Origin: Alkalinema sp. FACHB-956
GTDB lineage: Bacteria > Cyanobacteriota > Cyanobacteriia > Leptolyngbyales > Leptolyngbyaceae
Assembly (NCBI RefSeq): GCF_014697025.1
Contig: NZ_JACJRC010000010.1
Coordinates: 1 to 64,000, forward strand
Reading direction: 5' to 3'
Length of the DNA: 64,000 bases
Of this stretch, positions 52,942-61,887 are shown piece by piece. The translations under genes and the position numbers were made by a program. The notes beneath the pieces are model-generated. The model ran no database searches and was not told the DNA's origin. It saw only the letters and a list, made by a program, of their open reading frames with translations. The first letter of the stretch is position 1, and every line of letters begins with the position of its first letter.

Positions 52942-54063
52942 ATGGAATACTTCACGGAGCAAGCAACCATGACCCGGACTTCCTATCCCCTTCTACTGCG
53001 GTTCCAAGGCTGTCTTTTGGGTGCAGTTCTGGGAGCATGGCGGGGATCTCAGGGCGGCTGGACAGGGTCTGCGCTCCAGGATGAGTCTCCCGCTATCCTG
53101 TCGTCTGCTTGCGGTCAGTTGAGTCAACGGCTGGTGCAGTCTACCCACAGCTTGGTGGCAGCTAGGAGCGACCCCAGCAACGATCGCACAGTACTGAGTA
53201 CGTTTCCTCTACCGACTGATGCAGCGATCGCGGGCTTACTGCCGTGGTTGACGGAAACCACTCCCCCCTTGGAAGGGGCGATCGGCCTGTTGCCCTATCT
53301 GCTGTACGGCCATGAAAGTCCCAGAGCGCTGAATCATATCCTAGAAAGGATCCTCCCCACTTTGCGGCCTAGCCATTGTTCGCTGTTCGGGCTGGTGGGT
53401 GGAGGATTATCCCTGGCGTTGCAAAATTCTGAGTCCCCTAAAACAGCCCTAGCCCAATTTCTGCGACCGTGGTTAATGGCATTTCCGGTTATGGAGAAGC
53501 GGGATCAGGCGCAGGCGGATCATCCCCAGGGAGAGTCTGGCTTCAACCTATCCCATATCAGTACCTTAGAAGATTGGCTGACGCAGCAACGCAGTCTAGA
53601 GTTTGTCCAGCAATGGTTACAAACCCGATCGCAGATGCCTAAGGATGCTCAGCAGGTTTTGCAGGTTCTTTATTGCTTTCTCTCCACCCCACAAGATGTG
53701 GGAACGGTGGTCGATCGAGCGGTGCGGGCCAGCGATCATCCAACCCTGACGGGAGCCCTAGCGGGAGCTTTGGGGGGAGCTTACAATGGGGTGATGGGTT
53801 TACCGATCGCTTGGCGAGCCTGGGGTAGGACTGCGAACTCGGTTAGAGCGAACAGAATCCTAGAAGACACAAGACTAGAAGACACAAGACTAGAAGACGG
53901 GGGACTAGCAGATAGGATATTAAACGAGCCTCAGAGTGAATGGCTAGCTACACAGTTACTCCTTGCTTGGGCTGGGATTGATCCACAACTACGCGCTAAG
54001 GTAACAGCGCCATCGGTTGCGGCCCCCCGATCGTTGAAAGTGCGATCGCGCAACCGTCCCTAA
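52942..54063 (+). CDS. Degenerate ADP-ribosylglycohydrolase-like protein
   Basis: A 373-residue all-helical protein with the outline of ADP-ribosylglycohydrolases: FQGCLLGAVLGAWRGSQGG near the start, PTDAAIAGLLPWLTETTPPL in the middle, and DHPTLTGALAGALGGAYNGV then LPIAWRAWG near the end. In active enzymes these hold the magnesium ligands (GD at the start, an (S/T)DDT, and DxD(T/S)); here the GD is GA, no SDDT is visible and the second Asp of DxDT is Pro (DHPT), so it is probably inactive. Tandem 15-bp repeats give LEDTRLEDTRLED near residue 310. GGAG six bases before the ATG supports the start. Domain call is by pattern and moderately sure. Confidence 0.65.
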   Translation: MEYFTEQATMTRTSYPLLLRFQGCLLGAVLGAWRGSQGGWTGSALQDESPAILSSACGQLSQRLVQSTHSLVAARSDPSNDRTVLSTFPLPTDAAIAGLLPWLTETTPPLEGAIGLLPYLLYGHESPRALNHILERILPTLRPSHCSLFGLVGGGLSLALQNSESPKTALAQFLRPWLMAFPVMEKRDQAQADHPQGESGFNLSHISTLEDWLTQQRSLEFVQQWLQTRSQMPKDAQQVLQVLYCFLSTPQDVGTVVDRAVRASDHPTLTGALAGALGGAYNGVMGLPIAWRAWGRTANSVRANRILEDTRLEDTRLEDGGLADRILNEPQSEWLATQLLLAWAGIDPQLRAKVTAPSVAAPRSLKVRSRNRP

Positions 54064-54733
54064 CTGAGTGTGGAACATGATGTGACCAGGGACAGTGATC
54101 GCTTTGTAACCCTGACTGGACAAGGGATGGGGGATAGTCCAAATTTCTAGAAGGAAATTTCCCGGACACCCTCATTGACAAGCCGTATTATTGACACGAA
54201 GATCGATAAATTGATTTTTTTAAAATACTTTTTTAGAGTGCTTTTTGAAATGATTGATTTTGCAATGATTGAGGAGGCTGCCTCCCGATTGCTGTTGTAA
54301 TCCACAATTTCTACAATATATTGTGATATTTTCCATCTATTCAACTGTTTTATTGATCTTGTTTATTCTGATTTGAATTGGATTAATCAATCGGTACTTA
54401 TACCTGTTTTACTAAAGTTTTAAGGGTTGTCAAAACTTAAATTGTATGGAGATGACACTATAGCTTTTAACATTCACGCTCCGAGTTTGCACAGGTCTCG
54501 CTATTCATACTGCAAGTATGTCTGCTTCCGGTAGTGATCCTTCCAGCCGAGCATTCGTACTTTGAGTCTTCATGCTTCTTGGATTTGGCGATCTTGATTC
54601 AGGCTTCTAGGATGTAGAGTTGGGATCAGCGATCGCCAAGATATCACGATCGATGAGTGGATTTTGAACCAACAACTAGTCTTTTGCTAGGGATTTAGGC
54701 TGATTTCATAACGTTATTGATTAGGAATTCACG
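54064..54733. other. AT-rich intergenic region upstream of pgpH
   Basis: The largest gene-poor gap but one; 54195-54470 is strongly AT-rich compared with neighbours. AAGTTTT/AAAACTT (about 54414-54438) is a small inverted repeat. No open frame with coding features, and no RNA gene recognised by motif. Promoter and leader of pgpH presumably lie at 54600-54730. Confidence 0.5.
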
Positions 54734-57025
54734 ATGTCAAAACGTTTCGCTCAGATTATGCGTCATCTCCATCCCCAGTTATTTGGCTTGATTGCGGTGA
54801 CTTCATTAACCATTGCCTTGGGTCAACGGTTTTATTCCCAACCCCAATTGGCGATCGGGAAAATGGCCCCGCAAACGATTATTGCCCCTGCAAACGCAAG
54901 TGTAGAAGATGCGGAAGCCACCGAAGCAAAGCAACAACAGGCCCGCAAGGATGTGAATCGATTTGTCATGATCGATCCCCAGGTGCAGTCGGCCACGCAG
55001 CAAAAATTACACCGGTTGTTTGATCAAGGTAACCGGATTCGCAAATTGGCCGGGGCGTTGCCTTACTTGAAACCCGCAGATTTGCCGATCGCTGTGCAAC
55101 AGTCTCTCCGCAAGTGGAGTGATGCGGAGTGGCAGGCAGTGCAAACAGATATTCTCAAACAGTCCAAGGCGATCGGGCCAAACTCACAGCGCCTAAAACA
55201 ACTGCAATTAACCGCTGTTAAAGATCCCAATCAACAAAAAGTCATTCAAGCGATTCAAACCTATCTCCGTCGCCAGACTTCAGCCGACTTCAGCCCATTT
55301 CTGCGCACGGTGCAAGAGAGCCGTCAAGCTTACAAAACAGCCATTTCTGCCCTGCAAGATGCGACATTTGTCGATTCTAAATTGCAATTTGACCCAGCGT
55401 TATTAGATTGGTCAGACCCAACTTGGAAGCAAATACAAACCACAATTAGCAAAATTGCCGATCGTATGTTGGCGCAGGGGATTGCCCAGGGATTGCCCGA
55501 CGAGGCTCTGCAACAGGCGATCGATCTACAAGTTCAAGGCAGTCTCCCAACCAACACCCAGACCACTGCGAAAAATCTTCTAAAATTATCGCTCCAGCCG
55601 AATTTAGTTCCTGATCTAGCGCGCATTCAGGCCACGGCGGATAAAAATGCCAACGAAGTGCCGCCTCAAATGGTAACGATTCGCAAAGATGCCGTGATCG
55701 TCTATGGCGGGTCAAAAATTGAACGATCGCAGTTTTTATTATTAGAGTATTTTGGACTGAGCGAACGACGTACTAACTGGATCGGTCTGTGCATGTTTGG
55801 GGGTGGTGTTGCAGTTGTCGTTCTGGTCTTTTCTCGATTGATGCCTTCGCTCACGGAGCAGTGGCGACGGCGGGATGACGGGTTAGTGCTTCTCTTAGCG
55901 TTATCTACACCGTTGTTGTTGATGTTAAAAATTCCAGTCCCTAATTTGTCGATGATTGGGATTTTAAGCAGCACCTTCTATGGCGCTCCGGCGGCGATTT
56001 TGCTGACTGCGGGACTGGGGGGATTGCTGCCCGTGGGCATGGTGCTAGGGATTAAGCAATGGTTGCCAAGCCTATTGGGGGGACTGTTGGCGGCAATGCT
56101 GGCTGGGAAACTACGATCGCGGGAAGAACAAGCGCTATTGGGCTTAATGATTGGCCTGCTGCAAGGCACCACCTATGGACTCTTGGGGATTCTTACGGGG
56201 GGCTTTAGCTACGCCTTAGTAACGGAAATGGGCCTGCAAGCACTGGTGGGTGTGATTTGGAGCATTGTCGCGATCGGGTTAAGTCCCTATCTGGAACAAT
56301 TTTTTGACCTCGCTCCCACCATTCGTCTCTTGGAACTGGCGAACCCTAACCGACCGTTGCTCAAGCGGCTGGCAGCGGAGGCTCCGGGTACCTTCCAGCA
56401 CACCATTTTTGTGGCAAACTTGGCGGAAGCAGCGGCGCGGGAATTGGGTTGCAATGTGGAATTGGTTCGAACGGGCACCCTGTACCATGACATTGGCAAA
56501 ATGCATGATCCCCTAGGATTTATTGAAAATCAAATGGGCGGCACTAACAAACATGATGTGATTGATGATCCCTGGGAGAGTGCGAAAATCATCAAAAAAC
56601 ATGTCACTGAGGGCATTGTCATGGCCAAAAAAGCACGATTGCCAAAAGCAGTGCAGGCATTTATTCCAGAGCACCAAGGCACAATGTCGATCGCCTATTT
56701 CCACTATCGTGCCCAGCAGAGAGCCCAACAGGATGGGAGTAAGGTGGTGAAGGATGTTGATTTTTGCTATGACGGGCCTGCACCCCAGTCGCGGGAAACG
56801 GGCATTGTGATGCTGGCGGATTCCTGTGAGGCGGCCCTGCGATCGCTCAAAGATGCGACTCCGGATATCGCGAATAATATGATTCAGAAAATCCTACGGG
56901 CCAGATGGCAAGATGGACAACTGGCTAATTCCAGTCTGTCACGGGAGGATCTCACCAAAATTGGTCAGGTCTTTTTGCAGGTATGGCAACAGTCTAACCA
57001 TCAAAGAATTAGCTATCCTAAGTGA
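54734..57025 (+). CDS. pgpH: 7TM-HD family phosphohydrolase (PgpH-type, cyclic di-AMP phosphodiesterase candidate)
   Basis: A 763-residue integral membrane protein. An N-terminal anchor (LFGLIAVTSLTIALG) precedes a large extracytoplasmic 7TMR-HDED domain (about 40-335); about seven membrane helices follow (WIGLCMFGGGVAVVVLVFSR, GAPAAILLTAGLGGLLPVGM, GLQALVGVIWSIVAIGLSPY and others); the cytosolic HD domain (about 555-720) has FQHTIFVANLAEAAARELGC, the metal motif LYHDIGKMHDP, then HVTEGIVMAKKA, IPEHQGTMSIAYF and VMLADSCEAALRSL. The architecture is that of PgpH proteins that hydrolyse cyclic di-AMP; cyanobacteria make this nucleotide. The macrodomain gene follows within 75 bases. Confidence 0.92.
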   Translation: MSKRFAQIMRHLHPQLFGLIAVTSLTIALGQRFYSQPQLAIGKMAPQTIIAPANASVEDAEATEAKQQQARKDVNRFVMIDPQVQSATQQKLHRLFDQGNRIRKLAGALPYLKPADLPIAVQQSLRKWSDAEWQAVQTDILKQSKAIGPNSQRLKQLQLTAVKDPNQQKVIQAIQTYLRRQTSADFSPFLRTVQESRQAYKTAISALQDATFVDSKLQFDPALLDWSDPTWKQIQTTISKIADRMLAQGIAQGLPDEALQQAIDLQVQGSLPTNTQTTAKNLLKLSLQPNLVPDLARIQATADKNANEVPPQMVTIRKDAVIVYGGSKIERSQFLLLEYFGLSERRTNWIGLCMFGGGVAVVVLVFSRLMPSLTEQWRRRDDGLVLLLALSTPLLLMLKIPVPNLSMIGILSSTFYGAPAAILLTAGLGGLLPVGMVLGIKQWLPSLLGGLLAAMLAGKLRSREEQALLGLMIGLLQGTTYGLLGILTGGFSYALVTEMGLQALVGVIWSIVAIGLSPYLEQFFDLAPTIRLLELANPNRPLLKRLAAEAPGTFQHTIFVANLAEAAARELGCNVELVRTGTLYHDIGKMHDPLGFIENQMGGTNKHDVIDDPWESAKIIKKHVTEGIVMAKKARLPKAVQAFIPEHQGTMSIAYFHYRAQQRAQQDGSKVVKDVDFCYDGPAPQSRETGIVMLADSCEAALRSLKDATPDIANNMIQKILRARWQDGQLANSSLSREDLTKIGQVFLQVWQQSNHQRISYPK

Positions 57026-57096
57026 TGAGAATGATGAAAAAGATAACGCTATCCTGAGAATAATCACTTCAATTAAGATTCACCCGGTAGATCACG

Positions 57097-57612
57097 ATGC
57101 TAAACCGAATTGAAATTATTCAAGCCGATATTACTAAACTGGCAGTAGACGCGATCGTCAATGCAGCAAAAACGTCCTTGTTAGGCGGTGGAGGTGTGGA
57201 TGGAGCGATTCACAGCGCCGCAGGGCCGCGATTGCTGGCGGAATGCCGATCGTTAGGCGGCTGCGAAACGGGACAGGCTAAAATCACGCGGGGCTATGAC
57301 CTGTCTGCGCAATGGATTATTCATACCGTGGGGCCTGTCTGGTACGGCGGCAACCAGCAGGAAGCGGAATTGTTAGCCTCCTGTTATCAGCACTCGTTGA
57401 TGCTGGCGGTGGAACGGCAGGTGCAAACGATCGCCTTTCCAGCCATTAGTTGTGGCGTGTATGGCTATCCTGTTGACCAAGCCACACAAATTGCGATCGC
57501 GGAGACCACCCGCTTTTTAGAAACCAATTCCACGATCGAAAAAGTGTTGTTCACCTGTTTTTCTGATTTCATTTATCAAGCGTATCTGCAAGCCGTGGAC
57601 GCCGCCGCCTAA
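57097..57612 (+). CDS. Macrodomain protein (O-acetyl-ADP-ribose deacetylase type)
   Basis: A 171-residue MacroD-like protein. Ligand-binding motifs: [20 protein letters not shown] with the downstream [35 protein letters not shown] and [20 protein letters not shown]. The catalytic Asn/Asp and [10 protein letters not shown] are intact, so removal of acetyl or ADP-ribosyl groups is expected. It lies 71 bases after pgpH on the same strand and 3 kb from an ADP-ribosylglycohydrolase-like gene, hinting at shared ADP-ribose metabolism. Confidence 0.95.
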   Translation: MLNRIEIIQADITKLAVDAIVNAAKTSLLGGGGVDGAIHSAAGPRLLAECRSLGGCETGQAKITRGYDLSAQWIIHTVGPVWYGGNQQEAELLASCYQHSLMLAVERQVQTIAFPAISCGVYGYPVDQATQIAIAETTRFLETNSTIEKVLFTCFSDFIYQAYLQAVDAAA

Positions 57613-57825
57613 GGCCGCACTGGGTCTCAGCGTCTCTCCATTCCCCTGCATAAGCTAGCGAGGCCATTAGGTAGATCTTCGTAATTCCTTCGATGAACAA
57701 TTTCACGGGGAATCCGTCATCTTTACCCACGCGAGTTCCTGCTCTCGGGATTGCTCTGCTACGTTGAGGCAGCGCGATCGCTGGGGTTGGCGCTTGGGTT
57801 ACTTGCCCTCCTTGCTAGATCTTCT

Positions 57826-59376
57826 ATGAAATCCCTTCAGTTTCTTGCCATGAGTACTGCCCTCAGTACTGCCATGGTCACTCAGTTTATTCCGAGCGCG
57901 ATCGCCCGTACGGAGATCTTTGGCCAGCCGGGACGGGATGGTATCTCGGGTCGCAGTGGCCGCAGTGGTAATGATGGCCAAAATCAATCGATTCAACTGA
58001 TCAATAGTCCAGTGATCAATAGTCCAGTGACCAATAGTCCAGTGACCAATAGCCTACAGACGCTTGACCTGTCTGGGAGTCGTGGCGAAAACGGGGACAA
58101 TGGCGGCTATGGTGAGGATGCCCAATACTGTCAGTCGCCCCGCAATGTCCCCTACAATCTACAAGGTGCCAGGGGCGGCCACGGGGGTAACGGCGGTCAC
58201 GGCGGCAATGGCGGCAACGGCGGCAACGTGACGATCTTTTTGAGTGAATTGGCGCAGCTACGGAACTTGCAACTGCGCAATTCCGGGGGAATGGGTGGAC
58301 AAGGTGGCCGGGGTGGCCCAGCAGGACGGGGCTGTCAACCCTACCGACAAACCTGGACGATCGACATTTGTGAATGGGCATTGATGCGTCGGTCTCGCAA
58401 GGAGGCCAATGCCAGTTGGCAGGAAGTGGATCGCGAAAAGCAAGACTGCGAAGAATCAGGCCACAAATCCTACGAACATAACAATGAAACTTATGAATAT
58501 CGTTGGGAACATCGCGGCGTAGTCGATCACGATCGCTACTATGCCACGGCGGGAGAAGCCGGTAGACCGGGGCAAGAGGGTCGCCGGGGAACCGACGGCA
58601 GCTATGGTACGGTGGTTCTGGTACCCGGTGTGCAGATTCCCCAGGAAACTCTCACGGTGCAAGCGCCGATCGCGCAAATTCAGGGCCAATCGATCGGGCT
58701 ACTGAGAAACAATTGGCTGAATAGAACAGATTTAGGGCAATACCTAGCTCCAGGATCGAATGTTTCTGGGGAATATCAACTCCTGCAAACTGTGCGGAAT
58801 CAGTTTCAAGTGGAGTGGAAAACCAATAAATCCATCGATCTTCTTGGTAACCCAGCGATCGCGGCCCGCATTGACAAGATCGGGGATTTATCGTTCCAAA
58901 TTCCGGGTCATTTAGAATACCGGAATACCCGCAATGATAAAGGATACAAACTTGAAATTGTCAATGGAATTGCACCGGGACGGCTCAAGCAAATCAAGTT
59001 TCGGGGCTTCGATCAATTTAAAGACGCTCGTAACTTTGCGCTGATCGATGAAGGTAAATTAATGCAGGAAATTATAAGTCTGGAGGTACAAGTCAAGGTC
59101 AGCAATGGCAAACAAACGATCTCGGATACCTATGCCATTAACAATATCAATGGCAAGTTATCCACCGAGAATACTATTACCGTTTTGGGTGATATTTATA
59201 AACTGCAACTCAGTGATAAATTTGCACCGTTGCTCCAACCGGGTCAGCCCCTCACCTACACCCTCACTACGACTCAGACCACGCGATCGGGCGCGACCTA
59301 TCAAGCGCAAATGCGGGTAAAACAAGTCGTCGATCAAGTCACTTTTCCCAGCGTGGACTACTTGCCCAGTCCATAA
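57826..59376 (+). CDS. Secreted protein with collagen-like Gly-rich segments
   Basis: A 516-residue exported protein. From ATG 57826 the N-terminus LQFLAMSTALSTAMVTQFIP ends SAIARTE, a signal peptide. It continues with GQPGRDGISGRSGRSGNDG, a 15-bp repeat giving INSPVINSPVTNSPVTNS, then Gly-rich blocks (LSGSRGENGDNGGYGEDAQ; GARGGHGGNGGHGGNGGNGG) and GMGGQGGRGGPAGRGC, suggesting collagen-like or glycine-helix extended structure. A charged region with two Cys (ICEWALMRRSRKEANASWQE) links to a C-terminal beta-rich half (about 290-516). No family recognised. The longer frame to 57751 would place the signal poorly. Confidence 0.75.
   Translation: MKSLQFLAMSTALSTAMVTQFIPSAIARTEIFGQPGRDGISGRSGRSGNDGQNQSIQLINSPVINSPVTNSPVTNSLQTLDLSGSRGENGDNGGYGEDAQYCQSPRNVPYNLQGARGGHGGNGGHGGNGGNGGNVTIFLSELAQLRNLQLRNSGGMGGQGGRGGPAGRGCQPYRQTWTIDICEWALMRRSRKEANASWQEVDREKQDCEESGHKSYEHNNETYEYRWEHRGVVDHDRYYATAGEAGRPGQEGRRGTDGSYGTVVLVPGVQIPQETLTVQAPIAQIQGQSIGLLRNNWLNRTDLGQYLAPGSNVSGEYQLLQTVRNQFQVEWKTNKSIDLLGNPAIAARIDKIGDLSFQIPGHLEYRNTRNDKGYKLEIVNGIAPGRLKQIKFRGFDQFKDARNFALIDEGKLMQEIISLEVQVKVSNGKQTISDTYAINNINGKLSTENTITVLGDIYKLQLSDKFAPLLQPGQPLTYTLTTTQTTRSGATYQAQMRVKQVVDQVTFPSVDYLPSP
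58002..58062 (+). repeat. 15-bp in-frame tandem repeat
   Basis: Four copies of ATCAATAGTCCAGTG with small changes in the collagen-like protein, encoding (I/T)NSPV. Confidence 0.85.
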
Positions 59377-59387
59377 AATCAAAGTAC

Positions 59388-59431
59388 TAGCGGGCATCCT
59401 GGGGACATTATCAAGTCACCCTGGCCCGCTA
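59388..59431 (+). terminator. Possible terminator of the collagen-like gene
   Basis: TAGCGGGC (59388-59395) and GCCCGCTA (59424-59431) form an eight-pair stem with a long loop, twelve bases past the stop codon. No T-run follows. Confidence 0.4.
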
Positions 59432-59476
59432 AACCACTCGCTCAATCAGACTAGCTTCTCGCTCAATCACACTAGC

Positions 59477-59635
59477 CTATTGCGAGAGGGTTGAACTGTG
59501 ATTGGGAGCCGGGGCCGGTGGGTGACGCTGCGTGTTAGTCAATCCCAAATAAGCCAGAAAGATCAGAACTCCAACGACCATCACCATTTGGAGCGATCGT
59601 TCGATGATGATAAAGCCCCGTAGCCATCTATCCAT
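59477..59635 (-). CDS. 52-residue single-pass membrane protein
   Basis: Minus-strand frame of 53 codons including the stop, preceded by GAGGAGA seven bases before the ATG, a better ribosome binding site than most in the window. Reads MDRWLRGFIIIERSLQMVMV then VGVLIFLAYLGLTN and a Pro/Ala/Asn tail QRHPPAPAPNHSSTLSQ. One membrane helix (about 15-37) with basic residues on the inside and a short polar tail outside. Not assignable to a family. It is 215 bases downstream of the CHASE2 cyclase gene on the same strand. Confidence 0.7.
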   Translation of the reverse strand: MDRWLRGFIIIERSLQMVMVVGVLIFLAYLGLTNTQRHPPAPAPNHSSTLSQ

Positions 59636-59815
59636 CGGAAATCTCCTCAAACCCTAGGGTTTAATTCACGCATGGCTGCATTGTGCTGTGCTGCGCTGTT
59701 TGCCTGTATGCTCGTGGCCTGTATACTCGTGTGCCTTGATTCTGAGCTACCTATAAAGATTCTGAGGTACCTACAAGTTCCTAGGGTTTGATTCCGCAAA
59801 GCATGGGAAAAATTA

Positions 59816-59849
59816 GCTCCAGGAAAATTAGCCCCAGGAAAATTAGCGG
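59816..59849. repeat. 15-bp tandem repeat, three copies
   Basis: ATTAGCTCCAGGAAA, ATTAGCCCCAGGAAA and a truncated third copy just past the stop codon of the cyclase gene. Confidence 0.8.
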
Positions 59850-61760
59850 CTAGGCAGCAGGCTGGTTACTGGCGTCCTCGCTGGCGATCCGTTGGTCGGC
59901 TTTCTGAATCGCATAGACCTCAGTTTTTTGCTGGCGGCCCCGGAGCTTGAGGGTTTCCACAGGATAGCCCTGCACCCGATGCCCCACCTGGATAAACGTA
60001 TCTTCACTCATCAAAATGTCATAACAGTTCTGCCGATGCAATTGTTTATTCAGCGCTTCCAACCGAGCTGCCACATTGACCGCATCCCCGAGGATGGAAT
60101 AATTAACCCGTTTGGCTCCACCAATGCTGCCCGCAACGACTAAGCCTGTGTGGATGCCAATCCCTGCCCGAATCGTCGGTTGACCGGCTGCTTGTAGTTG
60201 TTGATTTAGAATGGCCAGCCGTTCCTGCATGGCGATCGCGGCGGAGACAGCATTTAACGCATCCTGCTGAATTTCTTCCGCATTGGCACTGGGAAATGGA
60301 ATACCAAACACTGCCATAATGGCATCACCAATATATTTATCAACAACGCCGTGATGCTGATGAATACAATCCGTCATTGCATCTAGATACTGGTTTAACC
60401 AATCCAGCAATTCCCGAGGCAACATGGTTTCGGAAATGGAGGTGAAACTCCGAATATCGGTAAATAGAACCGTGACAACCATTTCCTGGGCCGTGAGCTG
60501 TCCCTGTTGAAAAATTTCGCTGCGGTGATTCCAGATGAGGTTGGCGGTTTCTGGGGCGACGTGACGGGCAAATAATCGCATTACCAGTTGCTTTTCCCGT
60601 TGCTCTAGCAATTGCAAGCTGGTTCCTGCAATTAAAAAAGTCCCGATCGGGGCAAAGGTGGGCAACCAGAGATTAAAACCCATCAACGCCGCCACCGCAA
60701 TGGCAATCCAGGCACAGGGTAAGATTAAGGCCACGGCGGTTCGTTGACGAAAACCCAGGGGAAAGAGCACTAAGTTAGCAATAATCCCAATGCTGGCCAA
60801 AATCAATAGCTGAGTCCCGTCGGACGATCGCTGGAGCAAGCGCTGGTTCAACAAATTATCAATCACCGCTGCGTGCATATAGACGCCGGAGGTGGGTAAA
60901 TGCTGCTCCAGGGAGGTTTGCAGCGGATCGTTGCCCGTGGCAGTCACACCCACGAGGACAATTTTGTTGGCAAAGGCATGGGGATCGACTTTGCCTTTGA
61001 GAATTTTGACGAGGGAATAGGTGGGCACGCCTTCGGGGCCTTGGGTCAATCCCGGCCAATTAATCCAGGCGGTTTGTTCGGGTTGCTTTGGGTGGGCGGG
61101 GGGGAGCCTAACGGGGGGAGCCAGTGGCGGTTGATCCGGGGCTTGGACAATTTGGCGGAGGCTCTGGTTGTAGGCTTGCAGCATCGCCACACTCAGGGCG
61201 GGAAACCCTCGCATGTAGAGGGCAACTTGGCGGAAGATGCCATCGGGGTCGGGACGGCTGTGGATGTGGCCTTGGCCAGTGACTTGGGTTAATTGGGGGA
61301 CTAAGTTAATCACTTTCTTATCCCGATTGGCCGCGATCGCAATCACCGCTTTGCCATTAATTTCCAACGCTTGGGCAAACTTAGCATCTTCCGGAGTCGG
61401 TTCTGCAAACAGCAGGTCAAAGCCAACGGCAGCGGGTTGGGAGGCTTCTAGGGTTTGTAGTAGGTCTGTGTAGAGGTGGCGGGGCAGGGGAAATTGCCGA
61501 TAGTGTTCCAGTGTGGCATCGTCGATCGCAACCACGACAATGCGATCGTCCCAGCCGGGATGGGGCAATTGTTCACGAATTTGGAAGAGCAAGTTATAAC
61601 CTAACCGTTCCAGCGGTTGCCATGCCCCGACCTGCCACAGTCCACAGCCGAGCAGGACTGCCACCGCAGCGGGAGTGATCCGGCGGTTATTCAGACAATT
61701 TTCCCAATACCTTGCAAGACGAGTTTTGCACCGTTGCCATCCCGATTGGACGGTCATCAT
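59850..61760 (-). CDS. CHASE2-domain adenylate cyclase
   Basis: A 636-residue membrane sensor. One N-terminal helix (ITPAAVAVLLGCGLWQVGAW, 29-48) precedes an extracytoplasmic CHASE2 domain (50-315; GWDDRIVVVAIDDATLEHYR, IVLVGVTATGNDPLQTSLEQ), then three helices (318-385) and a class III cyclase catalytic domain (425-620). Metal aspartates D435 (FTDIRSF) and D479 (GDAIMAVFG), substrate lysine K475 (VDKYIGD), adenine-specifying D559 (ILGDAVN), and N562 with R566 (NVAARLE) are all present, so an active adenylate cyclase is expected. FecR-domain gene lies directly upstream on the same strand, 114 bases away. Confidence 0.95.
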   Translation of the reverse strand: MMTVQSGWQRCKTRLARYWENCLNNRRITPAAVAVLLGCGLWQVGAWQPLERLGYNLLFQIREQLPHPGWDDRIVVVAIDDATLEHYRQFPLPRHLYTDLLQTLEASQPAAVGFDLLFAEPTPEDAKFAQALEINGKAVIAIAANRDKKVINLVPQLTQVTGQGHIHSRPDPDGIFRQVALYMRGFPALSVAMLQAYNQSLRQIVQAPDQPPLAPPVRLPPAHPKQPEQTAWINWPGLTQGPEGVPTYSLVKILKGKVDPHAFANKIVLVGVTATGNDPLQTSLEQHLPTSGVYMHAAVIDNLLNQRLLQRSSDGTQLLILASIGIIANLVLFPLGFRQRTAVALILPCAWIAIAVAALMGFNLWLPTFAPIGTFLIAGTSLQLLEQREKQLVMRLFARHVAPETANLIWNHRSEIFQQGQLTAQEMVVTVLFTDIRSFTSISETMLPRELLDWLNQYLDAMTDCIHQHHGVVDKYIGDAIMAVFGIPFPSANAEEIQQDALNAVSAAIAMQERLAILNQQLQAAGQPTIRAGIGIHTGLVVAGSIGGAKRVNYSILGDAVNVAARLEALNKQLHRQNCYDILMSEDTFIQVGHRVQGYPVETLKLRGRQQKTEVYAIQKADQRIASEDASNQPAA

Positions 61761-61811
61761 AGTAATTATATCCTAGCGATTGCATCCCAGAGATTGATGG
61801 ACTGCACCCCA

Positions 61812-61887
61812 ATTGCTTGACCGTAGCCAGATTGCTTGACTGTAGCCAGATTGCTTGACCGTAACCAGGTTGATTTACCGCAACCAA
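61812..61887 (-). repeat. 19-bp tandem repeat, about four copies, overlapping the FecR gene end
   Basis: ATTGCTTGACCGTAGCCAG at 61812-61830, 61831-61849 and 61850-61868, with a diverged fourth copy at 61869-61887. The fourth contains the stop codon of the FecR gene, so downstream copies look like duplications of its 3' end. Confidence 0.85.

Noticed and set aside
54147-54344. 65-codon open frame in the AT-rich region upstream of pgpH
   Set aside because: Composition follows the AT-rich intergenic DNA; no ribosome binding site or recognisable motif.
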